The notes under the pieces were generated by a model. The model had not been told where the DNA came from and ran no database searches. It saw only the letters and a list, made by a program, of their open reading frames with translations. A program made the translations under genes and the position numbers. Of a DNA stretch of 64,000 bases, positions 1 to 8,717 are shown one piece after another; position 1 is the first letter of the stretch, and the number at the start of each line of letters is the position of its first letter. Source of the DNA: an uncultured Oscillospiraceae bacterium (lineage in GTDB: Bacteria > Bacillota > Clostridia > Oscillospirales > Acutalibacteraceae); NCBI GenBank assembly GCA_902490735.1, contig CABUFC010000001.1:62001-126000 (forward strand), read 5' to 3'.

Positions 1-1065
1 GCGCTAATTAAGGACGATCCGTCGCTTGGTATTCAATTCGATCCTTTAAGGCTTATGTACGAGCTTGACCGTTTGGTTATTGAAAATAAAGTTAAAGTGT
101 ATTTGCATACATTGTGCGTTGACGGAATTTATGATAATAATGAAATATCCGCAGCGATAATTGAAAACAAGGATGGCAGAAGTGCCGTTAAAGCGAAGTT
201 TTTTATTGATGCAACCGGTGACGGAGATTTAGCAAAGCGCCTTAATTGCCCAATTTATCAAAACGATTCTTTAATGCCGCCAACCCCTTGCTTTATTCTT
301 TACGGGCCAATTGATAAAGTTGATCTTTCAACACTTGTTGAAAAGCACGGTGCAGAATTTAATTTGGAAGACGATTTCGGCTGGTCGAGTATATTGCCCG
401 GATTTAATTCGAATTTTACTCTTCAAGCTTCACATCACATATTAAATACCGATTGCTCGAAAGCTTTAGATCTAACGCTTATTGAAACCGAAGGCAGAAG
501 AAAAATTTATGCGCTTATAGATCTTTTAAATAAATACTCTGGCGAAAAGTTTATAGTTACTGCGCTTCCAAGCCTTTCCGGGCTTAGAGAAAGCAATCAT
601 TTTGAAACTGAATATAAAGTAAAAGGTCTTGATCTTTTACATGGCGCCAGGCACGATGATGCTGTTTTAAACGGAACCTATAGGGTAGATATGCACGAGA
701 AAAACGGTGATGTTACATTTATGTATTTAGACGGTGTTGCTTATACCATGTCCGGCTCAAGGCGGGAAGGCAATACATGGAACTGGCGCGAAAAAGAGGG
801 CTTATTAGGGGAATGTGCAAAGTATTACCAAGCCCCGTTTAAAATGCTTGTTCAAAAAAAATACCGCAATTTTATTGCCGCTGGCAGAATGTTAAATGCA
901 GATAAAATGGGCTTTGGCGCTTTAAGAGTTATGGTTAATTTAAACCAGCTTGGCGAGGCTTCGGGAGTTGCGGCATATTTGGCTATTAATTCTAACAAAG
1001 CCGTATACGAGTTAGATGGTACGCTTGTGCGTAAAGAGTTAAATAAAGGCGGTTCTTGCCTTTAA
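1..1065 (+). CDS. FAD-dependent oxidoreductase, C-terminal part (5' end outside window)
   Basis: The reading frame is open from base 1 and continues into the annotated protein, so the start and the N-terminal dinucleotide-binding motif lie outside the window. The visible part contains FIDATGDGDLA, which resembles the second FAD-contact motif (ATGDGDL) of the FAD-dependent oxidoreductase family that includes xanthan-lyase-linked and BT_3-type flavoproteins. The C-terminal stretch with AAGRMLNADKMGFGALRVM is also typical of that family. It lies 15 bases upstream of a family 2 glycosidase and probably shares its transcript, which suggests a role in sugar or glycoside catabolism; that is inference. 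The substrate cannot be read from the sequence. Confidence 0.8.
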   Translation, partial: ALIKDDPSLGIQFDPLRLMYELDRLVIENKVKVYLHTLCVDGIYDNNEISAAIIENKDGRSAVKAKFFIDATGDGDLAKRLNCPIYQNDSLMPPTPCFILYGPIDKVDLSTLVEKHGAEFNLEDDFGWSSILPGFNSNFTLQASHHILNTDCSKALDLTLIETEGRRKIYALIDLLNKYSGEKFIVTALPSLSGLRESNHFETEYKVKGLDLLHGARHDDAVLNGTYRVDMHEKNGDVTFMYLDGVAYTMSGSRREGNTWNWREKEGLLGECAKYYQAPFKMLVQKKYRNFIAAGRMLNADKMGFGALRVMVNLNQLGEASGVAAYLAINSNKAVYELDGTLVRKELNKGGSCL

Positions 1066-1080
1066 TAGGGGGAAATATTA

Positions 1081-3471
1081 ATGAGCAGAGTAAAGGTTGA
1101 TTTTAACCGGGACTGGAAATTTAAGCTCGGCAAAAACCCAAAAGCCGAAGAAGTAAATTTTGATGATTCGGCATTTTCAAACGTGCTTTTGCCGCATGAT
1201 TGGTCTATTTACGGCGAATTTAAAAAGCATTACGAAACCTCTGCAAGAGGAGGCTACCGCCCTTCCGGTTTTGGATGCTACAGAAAAACATTTTTTGTTC
1301 CCGAAGAATATAAGGACAAAAAAATTGAGATTGAGTTTGGCGGCATTTACAGAAAAGCAACCGTATATATAAACGGAAAAAGAATTGCTTTTTGGGTTAA
1401 CGGCTGGATTAGCAAAACAATCGATATTTCTGAGTATTTAATGTACGGCAAAGATAATGTGATTTTTGTACGTGCGGATAATACCGAACAACCGGCTTCG
1501 CGCTATTACACGGGTTGCGGAATATATAGAGATGTCTGCCTGTTTGTTCGAGATAAAGTTTACATTAAAAATTTTGCTCCGTTTGTAACCACCCCTAAAA
1601 TCGACGAAAAAACCGCCGAAGTAAATGTTGAATTAGAAGTTAAAAACGAATTTAACAAAGATAAAAAAATTAGATTTCATCATGTGATTTTTGATAATAG
1701 CGAAAAGCTTGCGGAGTTTACAAGCGAAAGTTTTACAATTTCCGCCTTAAAAACGAAAAAACTGCGCAGCAAATTAACTGTACAAAACCCTAAACTTTGG
1801 GATACCGAACAGCCGAATTTATATACGCTTAAAACCGAGATTGTTTCTAACGGAAAAGTAATGGATGAGTCCGAAGTAAAATTTGGCATAAGGGAACTAA
1901 AATTTGATAAAGACGAAGGCTTTTTTCTAAACGGCAAGCCTACTTTAGTTAAGGGTGTATGTCTTCATCACGATAACGGATGCCTCGGCGCTGTTGCAAA
2001 TAAAGAGTATGAGCGCCGCAAAATTCAAGTGATGAAGGAAATGGGCGCAAACGCAATACGTCTTTCTCATAATCCGGTATCTACAAGCTTTTTGGATTTG
2101 TGCGACGAAATGGGAATGCTCGTTATGGATGAGTTTTTCGACGAGTGGGAATTCCCCAAATATATGCTCGCACTTGTTGAAGATAATTCTCCGGATAAAA
2201 TAATTGTGCGCAATTATCATAATTATTTTTATAAAAATTACAAAAATGATTTAACAGCTACGCTTTTAAGGGACAGAAATCATCCTTCGATTTTTATGTA
2301 CAGTATAGGTAATGAAATACCCGAACAGCGTTATTCTATTATCGATGGCGAAAAAAATGCAATAAAACTGCGCGATCTTGTTAAAAAATACGATTCTACA
2401 CGTCCGGTTACATGTGCGTGCTGCTTTGACCAAAAGGGTGCTGAAAACACCGGATTTTGCGACAGGCTGGATGTTGCCGGTTATAACTATGCCGAAGTTT
2501 TATATGAAATTCATCATAAGCGCTTTCCGAATAGGCCCATAATCGGCAGTGAAACCACAAGCGTTACACCATTCTGGAAGCGCGGACGTTACGATTTTAA
2601 GGTTTTATCCGAAATAAATAAAAGAATGGATTTAAAGCTTGGTGAAATGCTTGTATCCGATTCTGATAGAATAAGAAGTGCCGAGTTTTCCATGCGTATG
2701 CATAGAGATTTAAAATTTATTGAAGGCATGTTTATTTGGACGGGAATAGATTATTTTGGTGAACCGACGCCATATACCTGGCCATCAAGAAGCAGCTATT
2801 TCGGTGTATGCGATACCTGCTGTTTTCCTAAAGACGCTTTTTATTTCTACAAATCGTTCTGGGATGAAAAAACGCCGACACTTCATATTTTCCCGCACTG
2901 GAATTTAGGGAAAGAAATGATAGGCAAAAAGATAAATGTAATTGCGTATACCAATTGTTTTAAAGTTGAACTGTTTATAAACGGCAAAAGTCAGGGTATG
3001 AAATTATATGATTCGGCTTTTGGCGAACATATAAACTGGGAAGTAGCATATGAGCCCGGCGAGCTTAAAGCATTGGGATATGATAAAAACGGCAATCTTA
3101 TAGCAACAGATGTAATAAATACCGCCGGCAAGCCGGAAAGCATAAGGCTTACTGTAAATAAAAATGCGATAAAATCCGACAGCCGTGACATTTGCTTTAT
3201 AAAAGCCGAGCTTTTAGATAAAGACGGGAATATTGTACCGGATGATGATCGTATCATACACTTTACAGTATCAAACGATGTAGGAAAGATAATCGGCGTT
3301 GATAATGGTGATCCCGAATATATTGGAGATTTAAAAACCGATAAAATACCAACTTTAGCAGGTCTGTCTTTAGCTGTAATAGGCACTACAGGAAAAACCG
3401 GCAGCTTTTCAGTAACAGCTTCTTCTAAAGGCTTACGTTCGGCAGAAGTTACAATTGAATCTTTAAAATAA
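1081..3471 (+). CDS. Glycoside hydrolase family 2 protein (beta-galactosidase type)
   Basis: A 796-residue protein with the family 2 layout: N-terminal jelly-roll sugar-binding domain (about 1-170), immunoglobulin-like domain (about 180-280), TIM barrel (about 280-600) and C-terminal beta domains. The acid/base glutamate is in MYSIGNEIPEQ and the nucleophile is probably the Glu of PIIGSETTS. The C-terminal part (from about residue 640) resembles the DUF4982 and bacterial Ig-like domains often attached to these enzymes. There is no signal peptide, so it is expected to act in the cytoplasm on imported oligosaccharides. ATG start with GGGGGAA eight bases upstream. Whether it is a galactosidase, glucuronidase or other family 2 activity cannot be decided here. 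Confidence 0.9.
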   Translation: MSRVKVDFNRDWKFKLGKNPKAEEVNFDDSAFSNVLLPHDWSIYGEFKKHYETSARGGYRPSGFGCYRKTFFVPEEYKDKKIEIEFGGIYRKATVYINGKRIAFWVNGWISKTIDISEYLMYGKDNVIFVRADNTEQPASRYYTGCGIYRDVCLFVRDKVYIKNFAPFVTTPKIDEKTAEVNVELEVKNEFNKDKKIRFHHVIFDNSEKLAEFTSESFTISALKTKKLRSKLTVQNPKLWDTEQPNLYTLKTEIVSNGKVMDESEVKFGIRELKFDKDEGFFLNGKPTLVKGVCLHHDNGCLGAVANKEYERRKIQVMKEMGANAIRLSHNPVSTSFLDLCDEMGMLVMDEFFDEWEFPKYMLALVEDNSPDKIIVRNYHNYFYKNYKNDLTATLLRDRNHPSIFMYSIGNEIPEQRYSIIDGEKNAIKLRDLVKKYDSTRPVTCACCFDQKGAENTGFCDRLDVAGYNYAEVLYEIHHKRFPNRPIIGSETTSVTPFWKRGRYDFKVLSEINKRMDLKLGEMLVSDSDRIRSAEFSMRMHRDLKFIEGMFIWTGIDYFGEPTPYTWPSRSSYFGVCDTCCFPKDAFYFYKSFWDEKTPTLHIFPHWNLGKEMIGKKINVIAYTNCFKVELFINGKSQGMKLYDSAFGEHINWEVAYEPGELKALGYDKNGNLIATDVINTAGKPESIRLTVNKNAIKSDSRDICFIKAELLDKDGNIVPDDDRIIHFTVSNDVGKIIGVDNGDPEYIGDLKTDKIPTLAGLSLAVIGTTGKTGSFSVTASSKGLRSAEVTIESLK

Positions 3472-3494
3472 AAAAGGCCTTTATGGCCTTTTTT
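3471..3494 (+). terminator. Intrinsic terminator after the GH2 gene
   Basis: The stem AAAAAGGCC / GGCCTTTTT with a five-base TTTAT loop is followed by a T run. It starts at the stop codon of the glycosidase gene and separates it from the murA promoter. Confidence 0.85.
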
Positions 3495-3520
3495 TAAATT
3501 ACAACAGATAGTTGGGCACC

Positions 3521-3549
3521 TTGACAATTACCTAAATATGGTATATAAT
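3521..3549 (+). promoter_or_regulatory. Sigma-A promoter of murA
   Basis: TTGACA (3521-3526) and TATAAT (3544-3549) with a 17-base spacer: a full consensus match 36 bases before the murA start. Confidence 0.85.
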
Positions 3550-3584
3550 TAATAAAATAATATTTCCACTTGGAAGGTGTATCA

Positions 3585-4865
3585 TTGGAAAAATATAAGA
3601 TCACAGGTGGGGTGTCTTTAAAAGGTACGGTAAGAATAAGTGGCGCTAAAAACGCAGCTGTAGCTCTTATTCCTGCCGTTTTTCTTGCAGATGAACCCTG
3701 TGTTATTGAAAACCTACCTGCCATTTCCGATGTTAAAAATGCGCTTCTTATATTAAAGGATTTTGGCGCTAAAGTTGAATATATAAATAAAAGCACCGTG
3801 CGCATTGACGCTTCAGGTGTTCATTCTTATACTGTGACAAAAGATGTTAGTGAAAAAATGCGCGCAACAAGCTATTTTCTCGGAGCCATGCTCGGTCGTT
3901 TTCATAGAGCAAGAGTTGCTCCTCCCGGTGGCTGCAATTTTGGCGTAAGACCAATTGACCAGCATATAAAAGGGTTTATTGCTTTGGGTGCCAAAGTCAC
4001 TATAGAAGGCGGTATGGTAGACGCTTATGCCGATGAACTTCGCGGTGCAGCTATTTATTTAGACAAAGTATCTGTAGGTGCTACAATTAATATCATGCTT
4101 GCCGCAGTTAAAGCCAAAGGCCTTACAATTATTGAAAATGCCGCCCGCGAGCCGCATGTTGTAGATCTTGCAAACTTTTTAAACTCGATGGGTGCTAATA
4201 TTATGGGTGCCGGTACCGATATTATTAAAATTCGTGGTGTTGATTATCTTGGCGCTACTACGTACAGCGTAATTCCGGATCAGATAGAAGCCGGCACATA
4301 TATGGCAGCGGCGGTTATTACACACGGCAAAATCGAACTTACTAACGTTACGCCAAAGCACTTAGAAAGCATTACCGCAAAGCTTATAGAAATCGGCGCA
4401 ACAGTTGAAGAATTTGATGAAAGTGTAATTATAACAGGAAATAAAGAGCTAAATAAATGCAATATCGTTACTATGCCGCACCCGGGATTCCCAACTGACA
4501 TGCAGCCGCAAATAACTTCGTTGTTATCGGTAGCCAACGGCACAAGCATTGTAACCGAAGGAGTTTGGGACAATAGGTTTAGGTATGTTGATCAGCTAAG
4601 CCTTATGGGTGCTAATATACAGGTTGATGGTAAGGTTGCAGTAATTACCGGCGTTGAAAAACTAAAGGGTGCACCGGTTATGGCAACCGACCTTAGAGCA
4701 GGCGCTGCACTTATTTTAGCGGCTCTTGCGGCCGATGGCGTAACATATATTGAAAATATTAAATATATAGAGCGCGGATATGAGGATATTGTTGAAAAGC
4801 TTAAAGCTTTAGGTGCAAAAATCGAAAAGGTTGAAGATAAACCGTTTATTGAAGTAATTGCATAA
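3585..4865 (+). CDS. murA: UDP-N-acetylglucosamine 1-carboxyvinyltransferase
   Basis: MurA catalyses the first committed step of peptidoglycan synthesis, transfer of enolpyruvate from PEP to UDP-GlcNAc in the cytoplasm. The protein (426 residues) has the EPSP-synthase-like two-domain fold: it opens with KITGGVSLKGTVRISGAKNA, and has the PEP-reactive cysteine in APPGGCNFGVRP and the RYVDQLSLMGA and TDLRAGAAL motifs near the end. I chose the TTG at 3585, six bases behind GGAAGGTG, over the TTG at 3570 in the same frame, which lies before that ribosome site. It has its own consensus promoter and ends at a terminator shared with the convergent tatD operon. Confidence 0.95.
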   Translation: MEKYKITGGVSLKGTVRISGAKNAAVALIPAVFLADEPCVIENLPAISDVKNALLILKDFGAKVEYINKSTVRIDASGVHSYTVTKDVSEKMRATSYFLGAMLGRFHRARVAPPGGCNFGVRPIDQHIKGFIALGAKVTIEGGMVDAYADELRGAAIYLDKVSVGATINIMLAAVKAKGLTIIENAAREPHVVDLANFLNSMGANIMGAGTDIIKIRGVDYLGATTYSVIPDQIEAGTYMAAAVITHGKIELTNVTPKHLESITAKLIEIGATVEEFDESVIITGNKELNKCNIVTMPHPGFPTDMQPQITSLLSVANGTSIVTEGVWDNRFRYVDQLSLMGANIQVDGKVAVITGVEKLKGAPVMATDLRAGAALILAALAADGVTYIENIKYIERGYEDIVEKLKALGAKIEKVEDKPFIEVIA

Positions 4866-4866
4866 C

Positions 4867-4893
4867 AAAAGAGGATCTATACGATCCTCTTTT
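4867..4893. terminator. Bidirectional terminator between murA and tatD
   Basis: AAAAGAGGATC / GATCCTCTTTT is an 11-bp perfect inverted repeat with a TATAC loop. The A and T runs at its base serve both directions. It overlaps the tatD stop codon, so one hairpin ends both convergent transcripts. Confidence 0.85.
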
Positions 4894-5647
4894 ATATTTT
4901 AAATAAATTTTTAGTGTTTTCTCTTGAAACTTTAATTATTGTATCAGCGTCCAGATTTTTTATCTCGGCAATTTTTTGTGCAATATAAATTATATAATCG
5001 GATCTGTTGCGGCTGCCTCTAAATGGATACGGAGTAAGATAGGGTGAGTCTGTTTCCAGCAAAAGCCGTTCGAGCGGAAGACTAGCTACAACATCTGCGG
5101 CTTTTTTTGCATTTTTAAATGTAATTACGCCGCCAACACCGATATACATTCCTAAATTAATAACTTCTTTTGCTGTTTCAACACTGCCCGAAAAGCAGTG
5201 CAAAACGCCGCTTGGGTGGTGCTTTTTTAATATTTCCAAAGTATCACCATGCGCTTCGCGGTCGTGTACGATTATTGGCAAATTTGCTTTTTTAGCCGTT
5301 AAAATTTGCTTTTCAAAAAACAATTTTTGCTGTTCTTTCGAAAAATTGTCATAATAATAATCAAGACCTATTTCACCAATAGCAATAACTTCCGGACTTT
5401 TTGCAAGGTTAAGTAAATATTGTTCGTTATACTCTTGCTCCAGCTCTTCCGGATGAATTCCAACGGCGGCGTAGAAAAAGCCGCTGTATTTTTTTGCAAG
5501 GTTTACGCAATTTTGACTGGATTTATAATTTGTACCACAAATTATAGCGCCGCAAACGGTAGAACGCATTTTACTTATTACTTCGTCTAAATCGGCAGAA
5601 TATGCCTCGTCGTTGTAATGAGCGTGTGTGTCAAAAATATATTCCAT
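4892..5647 (-). CDS. tatD: TatD-family metal-dependent DNase
   Basis: A 251-residue TIM-barrel hydrolase of the amidohydrolase type. The metal ligands are visible: DTHAHYND at the N terminus, GEIGLDYYYD, PIIVHDREAH, LHCFSGS and ETDSPYLTP. The family hydrolyses DNA 3' ends and is linked to DNA repair and D-aminoacyl-type housekeeping; the precise role here is not fixed. Its start codon overlaps the metG stop (TAATG), so the two are translationally coupled, an arrangement common in Firmicutes. It is the last gene of the leftward operon. Confidence 0.93.
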   Translation of the reverse strand: MEYIFDTHAHYNDEAYSADLDEVISKMRSTVCGAIICGTNYKSSQNCVNLAKKYSGFFYAAVGIHPEELEQEYNEQYLLNLAKSPEVIAIGEIGLDYYYDNFSKEQQKLFFEKQILTAKKANLPIIVHDREAHGDTLEILKKHHPSGVLHCFSGSVETAKEVINLGMYIGVGGVITFKNAKKAADVVASLPLERLLLETDSPYLTPYPFRGSRNRSDYIIYIAQKIAEIKNLDADTIIKVSRENTKNLFKI

Positions 5648-7545
5648 TATCTAACTGTGCTGCCTGCGGGAAGATGATCGTCTGCAAAAATCACTTCAAC
5701 TTTTTTGCCGTTATCTGCCGCTAAAATCATGCCTTCAGATTCAACTCCGCATAGTTTTGCCGGCTTTAAGTTTGCTACGATTATAACAGTTTTGCCAATA
5801 AGATCTTTTGGTTCATAGAATTCGCTTATCCCTGAGGCGATTGTACGGTTTTTTTCGCCGTCAAAAACAGTCAGCTTTAAAAGCTTTTTAGATTTTTCAA
5901 TCTTTTCACAGGCGATAATTTTTCCCGTAATTAGTTTTATTTTTGCAAAATCATCAATGCTAATTAAAGTATTATCGGCCAAAGTGGTAGCTTTTGGAGT
6001 TGCCAGTTCTGCAAGGGTTTTTTCGACGTCAAGTCTTTCAAATAACGGAGACGCGGCCCCGATACAGTATTTACTTGATGCTTTAAATTCAGAAATGCTT
6101 AAAAATGAGGTAAGTGAGGTATTAAGCTTTTCAAAGATTTTTGCAGAGGTTTTTGGCATAATCGGGTTTAACAACACCGCAACCGTACGGATGCCCTCTA
6201 AAAGATTATACATTACATCGTTTAAACGCGGCTTTTGGGCTTCGTCTTTTGCCAAAACCCAAGGGGTTGTTTCATCAATATACTTATTTAGTTTGTTGGA
6301 AATTGTAATAATACAATTAATTGCGTCTTGCGCATGATAAGTTTCCATACACTCAAAGTATTTGTTTTTGGCGGCTTTAATGGTGTCTATTAACTCTTGA
6401 TCAACTTCGGTATTTGTGCCGGATTTTGTAACATTTCCGCCAAAATACTTGTTAGTCATGGCAATTGTACGGTTTTCAAGATTCCCAAGATTATTTGCAA
6501 GAAAGCTGTTGTATTTGGTTATAAAATCTTCGTAAGTTATATTACCGTCCTGCGCAAAAGGCATTTCGGATAAAAGATAAAACCTTACAGCATCGGAACC
6601 AAACTTTTCAACAAGATCGTCTGCATAAATAATATTGCCTTTGGATTTGCTCATTTTATCTTCAGAAAACAATAGCCAAGGATGCCCTAACACCTGTTTA
6701 GGCAAGGGCAAATCAAGCGCCATTAAAATTATTGGCCAATAAATAGTATGAAAACGAACAATGTCTTTTCCGATAACATGAAGATCCGCAGGCCACAGTT
6801 TGTTAAACTGCTCGGTGCTTCCTTTAGGATTATATCCTATGCCTGTTATATAGTTTGACAAAGCGTCTATCCAAACGTAAATTACATGCTTATTGTCAAA
6901 TTCAACGGGAATGCCCCATTTAAAGGATGATCTTGATACGCATAAATCTGAAAGACCTGGCTTTAAAAAGTTGTTAATCATCTCGTTTTTACGGCTTTCA
7001 GGCTGAATGAAATTCGGGTTTTCCTCATAATATTTTAATAGCTTGTCCTGATATTTGGAAAGCTTTAAAAAATATGCTTCTTCTTTTGTGTCTATAACCT
7101 CTCTGCCGCAATCCGGACATTTGCCGTCAACAAGTTGGCTTTCGGTAAAAAATGATTCGCAAGGAACACAGTATTTGCCTTCGTATACGCTTTTGTAAAT
7201 ATCGCCTTTATTGTAAAGCTTTTTAAAAATTTCTTTTACGGCGTCTTCGTGGTCAGCGTCTGTTGTCCTTATAAATCTATCATATGTTAAATCAAGGCAA
7301 TCCCAAGAAGCCTTAATCTCAGACGCAACATTGTCCACATAAGCCTTTGGAGTAATTCCGGACTCTTTTGCATATTCCTCGATTTTTTGACCGTGCTCGT
7401 CGGAACCGGTTAAAAAATGTACGTCAAAGCCCTGCATTCTCTTATATCTTGCAATCATATCAGCTAGCACAACGTCGTATGTGTTACCAATATGTGGCTT
7501 TTTCGATGCATAAGCTATTGCAGTTGTTAAATAAAACTTGGGCAT
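5647..7545 (-). CDS. metG: Methionyl-tRNA synthetase
   Basis: Charges tRNA-Met, in the cytoplasm. The 632-residue protein has the class I signature SKKPHIGNTYD near the N terminus, a CVPCESFF...CPDCGRE zinc knuckle (about residues 125-147), the KMSKSKG catalytic loop, and a C-terminal tRNA-binding OB-fold domain (about 525-632, IKLITGKIIACEKIEKS) as in dimeric MetG enzymes. The AAGGAGA ribosome site lies inside the last codons of the upstream gene, whose TAA stop is two bases before the metG ATG, so expression is coupled. No T-box leader is present because metG is internal to the operon. Confidence 0.96.
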   Translation of the reverse strand: MPKFYLTTAIAYASKKPHIGNTYDVVLADMIARYKRMQGFDVHFLTGSDEHGQKIEEYAKESGITPKAYVDNVASEIKASWDCLDLTYDRFIRTTDADHEDAVKEIFKKLYNKGDIYKSVYEGKYCVPCESFFTESQLVDGKCPDCGREVIDTKEEAYFLKLSKYQDKLLKYYEENPNFIQPESRKNEMINNFLKPGLSDLCVSRSSFKWGIPVEFDNKHVIYVWIDALSNYITGIGYNPKGSTEQFNKLWPADLHVIGKDIVRFHTIYWPIILMALDLPLPKQVLGHPWLLFSEDKMSKSKGNIIYADDLVEKFGSDAVRFYLLSEMPFAQDGNITYEDFITKYNSFLANNLGNLENRTIAMTNKYFGGNVTKSGTNTEVDQELIDTIKAAKNKYFECMETYHAQDAINCIITISNKLNKYIDETTPWVLAKDEAQKPRLNDVMYNLLEGIRTVAVLLNPIMPKTSAKIFEKLNTSLTSFLSISEFKASSKYCIGAASPLFERLDVEKTLAELATPKATTLADNTLISIDDFAKIKLITGKIIACEKIEKSKKLLKLTVFDGEKNRTIASGISEFYEPKDLIGKTVIIVANLKPAKLCGVESEGMILAADNGKKVEVIFADDHLPAGSTVR

Positions 7546-7547
7546 AT

Positions 7548-8708
7548 TTATATCTCCTTAACAGTTTGTAATTGTAAAATTCTTTCTTCATATCCAATTC
7601 CGGAAAGAAGCAATAAAAACAAAAAACCGGTCTGAATCCATAAAAGAGTCATATCTGTTATTCCATGAATTATAGCCGCTGCTGAAACAGATAGTATTAA
7701 TGCAGAAAGCAAACTTTTACTTTGATAATTCTTGCAAATAAAAACTTTTTTATAATAAATAAAAAAGAAGGCAAATATTATTCCGGTACCAATAATACCA
7801 AAAGATAACAGAGGTTCTAGTACTATATTGTGTGCGTGCGTTGTAGGGTATGCGTTAGCAAAATTTTTAAACACATGAAAATAGGTTAAAAAACCGCGGC
7901 CAAAAATAAAGTTTTGTTTTAATGCTTTAAAACTTATTTCCCATATAATTACACGGTTTTCTGTTGTGATGTTTACTTCGGACAGGCGCGGCAAAATGTC
8001 CGGCGCGCAGTAAAGCACAATTAGGCCTGTTGCGGCAATTAGAAGCAAAACGCTGAGCATTTGGTGACGCCTTGTAAAAAACAAGATAGTTGCTACACCG
8101 ATAAAAATTTCAATTATTGCAAATAAACTTCCCGTTAAATATACGGCCGCCATGCAAAACATGGCTGCTATAAAATAAAAGATGCGGTTATTTTTTATAG
8201 TAATAGCCTTGTATGCGGCGATTACTACTGTCATTGCGAGAATACACCCTAAATAGTTGGAATTGAAAAAATATAGCGTTGCTCTATACATTGTGCCGAT
8301 CGCTAAATGGTTGGCAAAAATAATATAATCAAAAAAAGTCAGTACACTTACAATAAAGCCGCAAATTACGCAGATGTTTAATCCGGCTTCAAACTGTTTA
8401 ATGGATACCACTTGCTTAAAGTAAAAACTAATAGTGAACATCAAGAAACACGCTACAGAACAAGCAACTCCAATAAAGTTGCCGTTTATTAACCCTGTTA
8501 TTGCAGTGTATATGCTAAAAGCAACGATTAGATACGTATACTTTTCGCAAAAAGCAATTTCGCGCGTTTTTTTGTTAAAAATCAAATACAACCCAAGCGC
8601 AAATATTACAAGCGCCGTTATAACATAATGTAAAAAGACGCTTGCGAAACAAACGATTATTAAATCACCGTCATTAAACTTTCTGTTTTTTAATATATTA
8701 TCTTTCAA
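7548..8708 (-). CDS. O-antigen ligase-like polytopic membrane protein (Wzy/WaaL family)
   Basis: A 386-residue protein with about ten or eleven hydrophobic segments. A large loop contains GRGFLTYFHVF and YPTTHAHNIVLEPL, the G-x-G...THxHN pattern of the O-antigen ligase/polymerase domain (Wzy_C). Such enzymes join or polymerise lipid-linked glycans on the outer face of the membrane; in a Gram-positive host the substrate would be a cell-wall or capsular polysaccharide. The TTG start is five bases behind AAGGTG. It sits between a pseudo-P-type-ATPase gene and metG with 9- and 2-base gaps, so it is part of one operon. The function is assigned only to family level. Confidence 0.8.
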   Translation of the reverse strand: MKDNILKNRKFNDGDLIIVCFASVFLHYVITALVIFALGLYLIFNKKTREIAFCEKYTYLIVAFSIYTAITGLINGNFIGVACSVACFLMFTISFYFKQVVSIKQFEAGLNICVICGFIVSVLTFFDYIIFANHLAIGTMYRATLYFFNSNYLGCILAMTVVIAAYKAITIKNNRIFYFIAAMFCMAAVYLTGSLFAIIEIFIGVATILFFTRRHQMLSVLLLIAATGLIVLYCAPDILPRLSEVNITTENRVIIWEISFKALKQNFIFGRGFLTYFHVFKNFANAYPTTHAHNIVLEPLLSFGIIGTGIIFAFFFIYYKKVFICKNYQSKSLLSALILSVSAAAIIHGITDMTLLWIQTGFLFLLLLSGIGYEERILQLQTVKEI

Positions 8709-8717
8709 AATAGCACC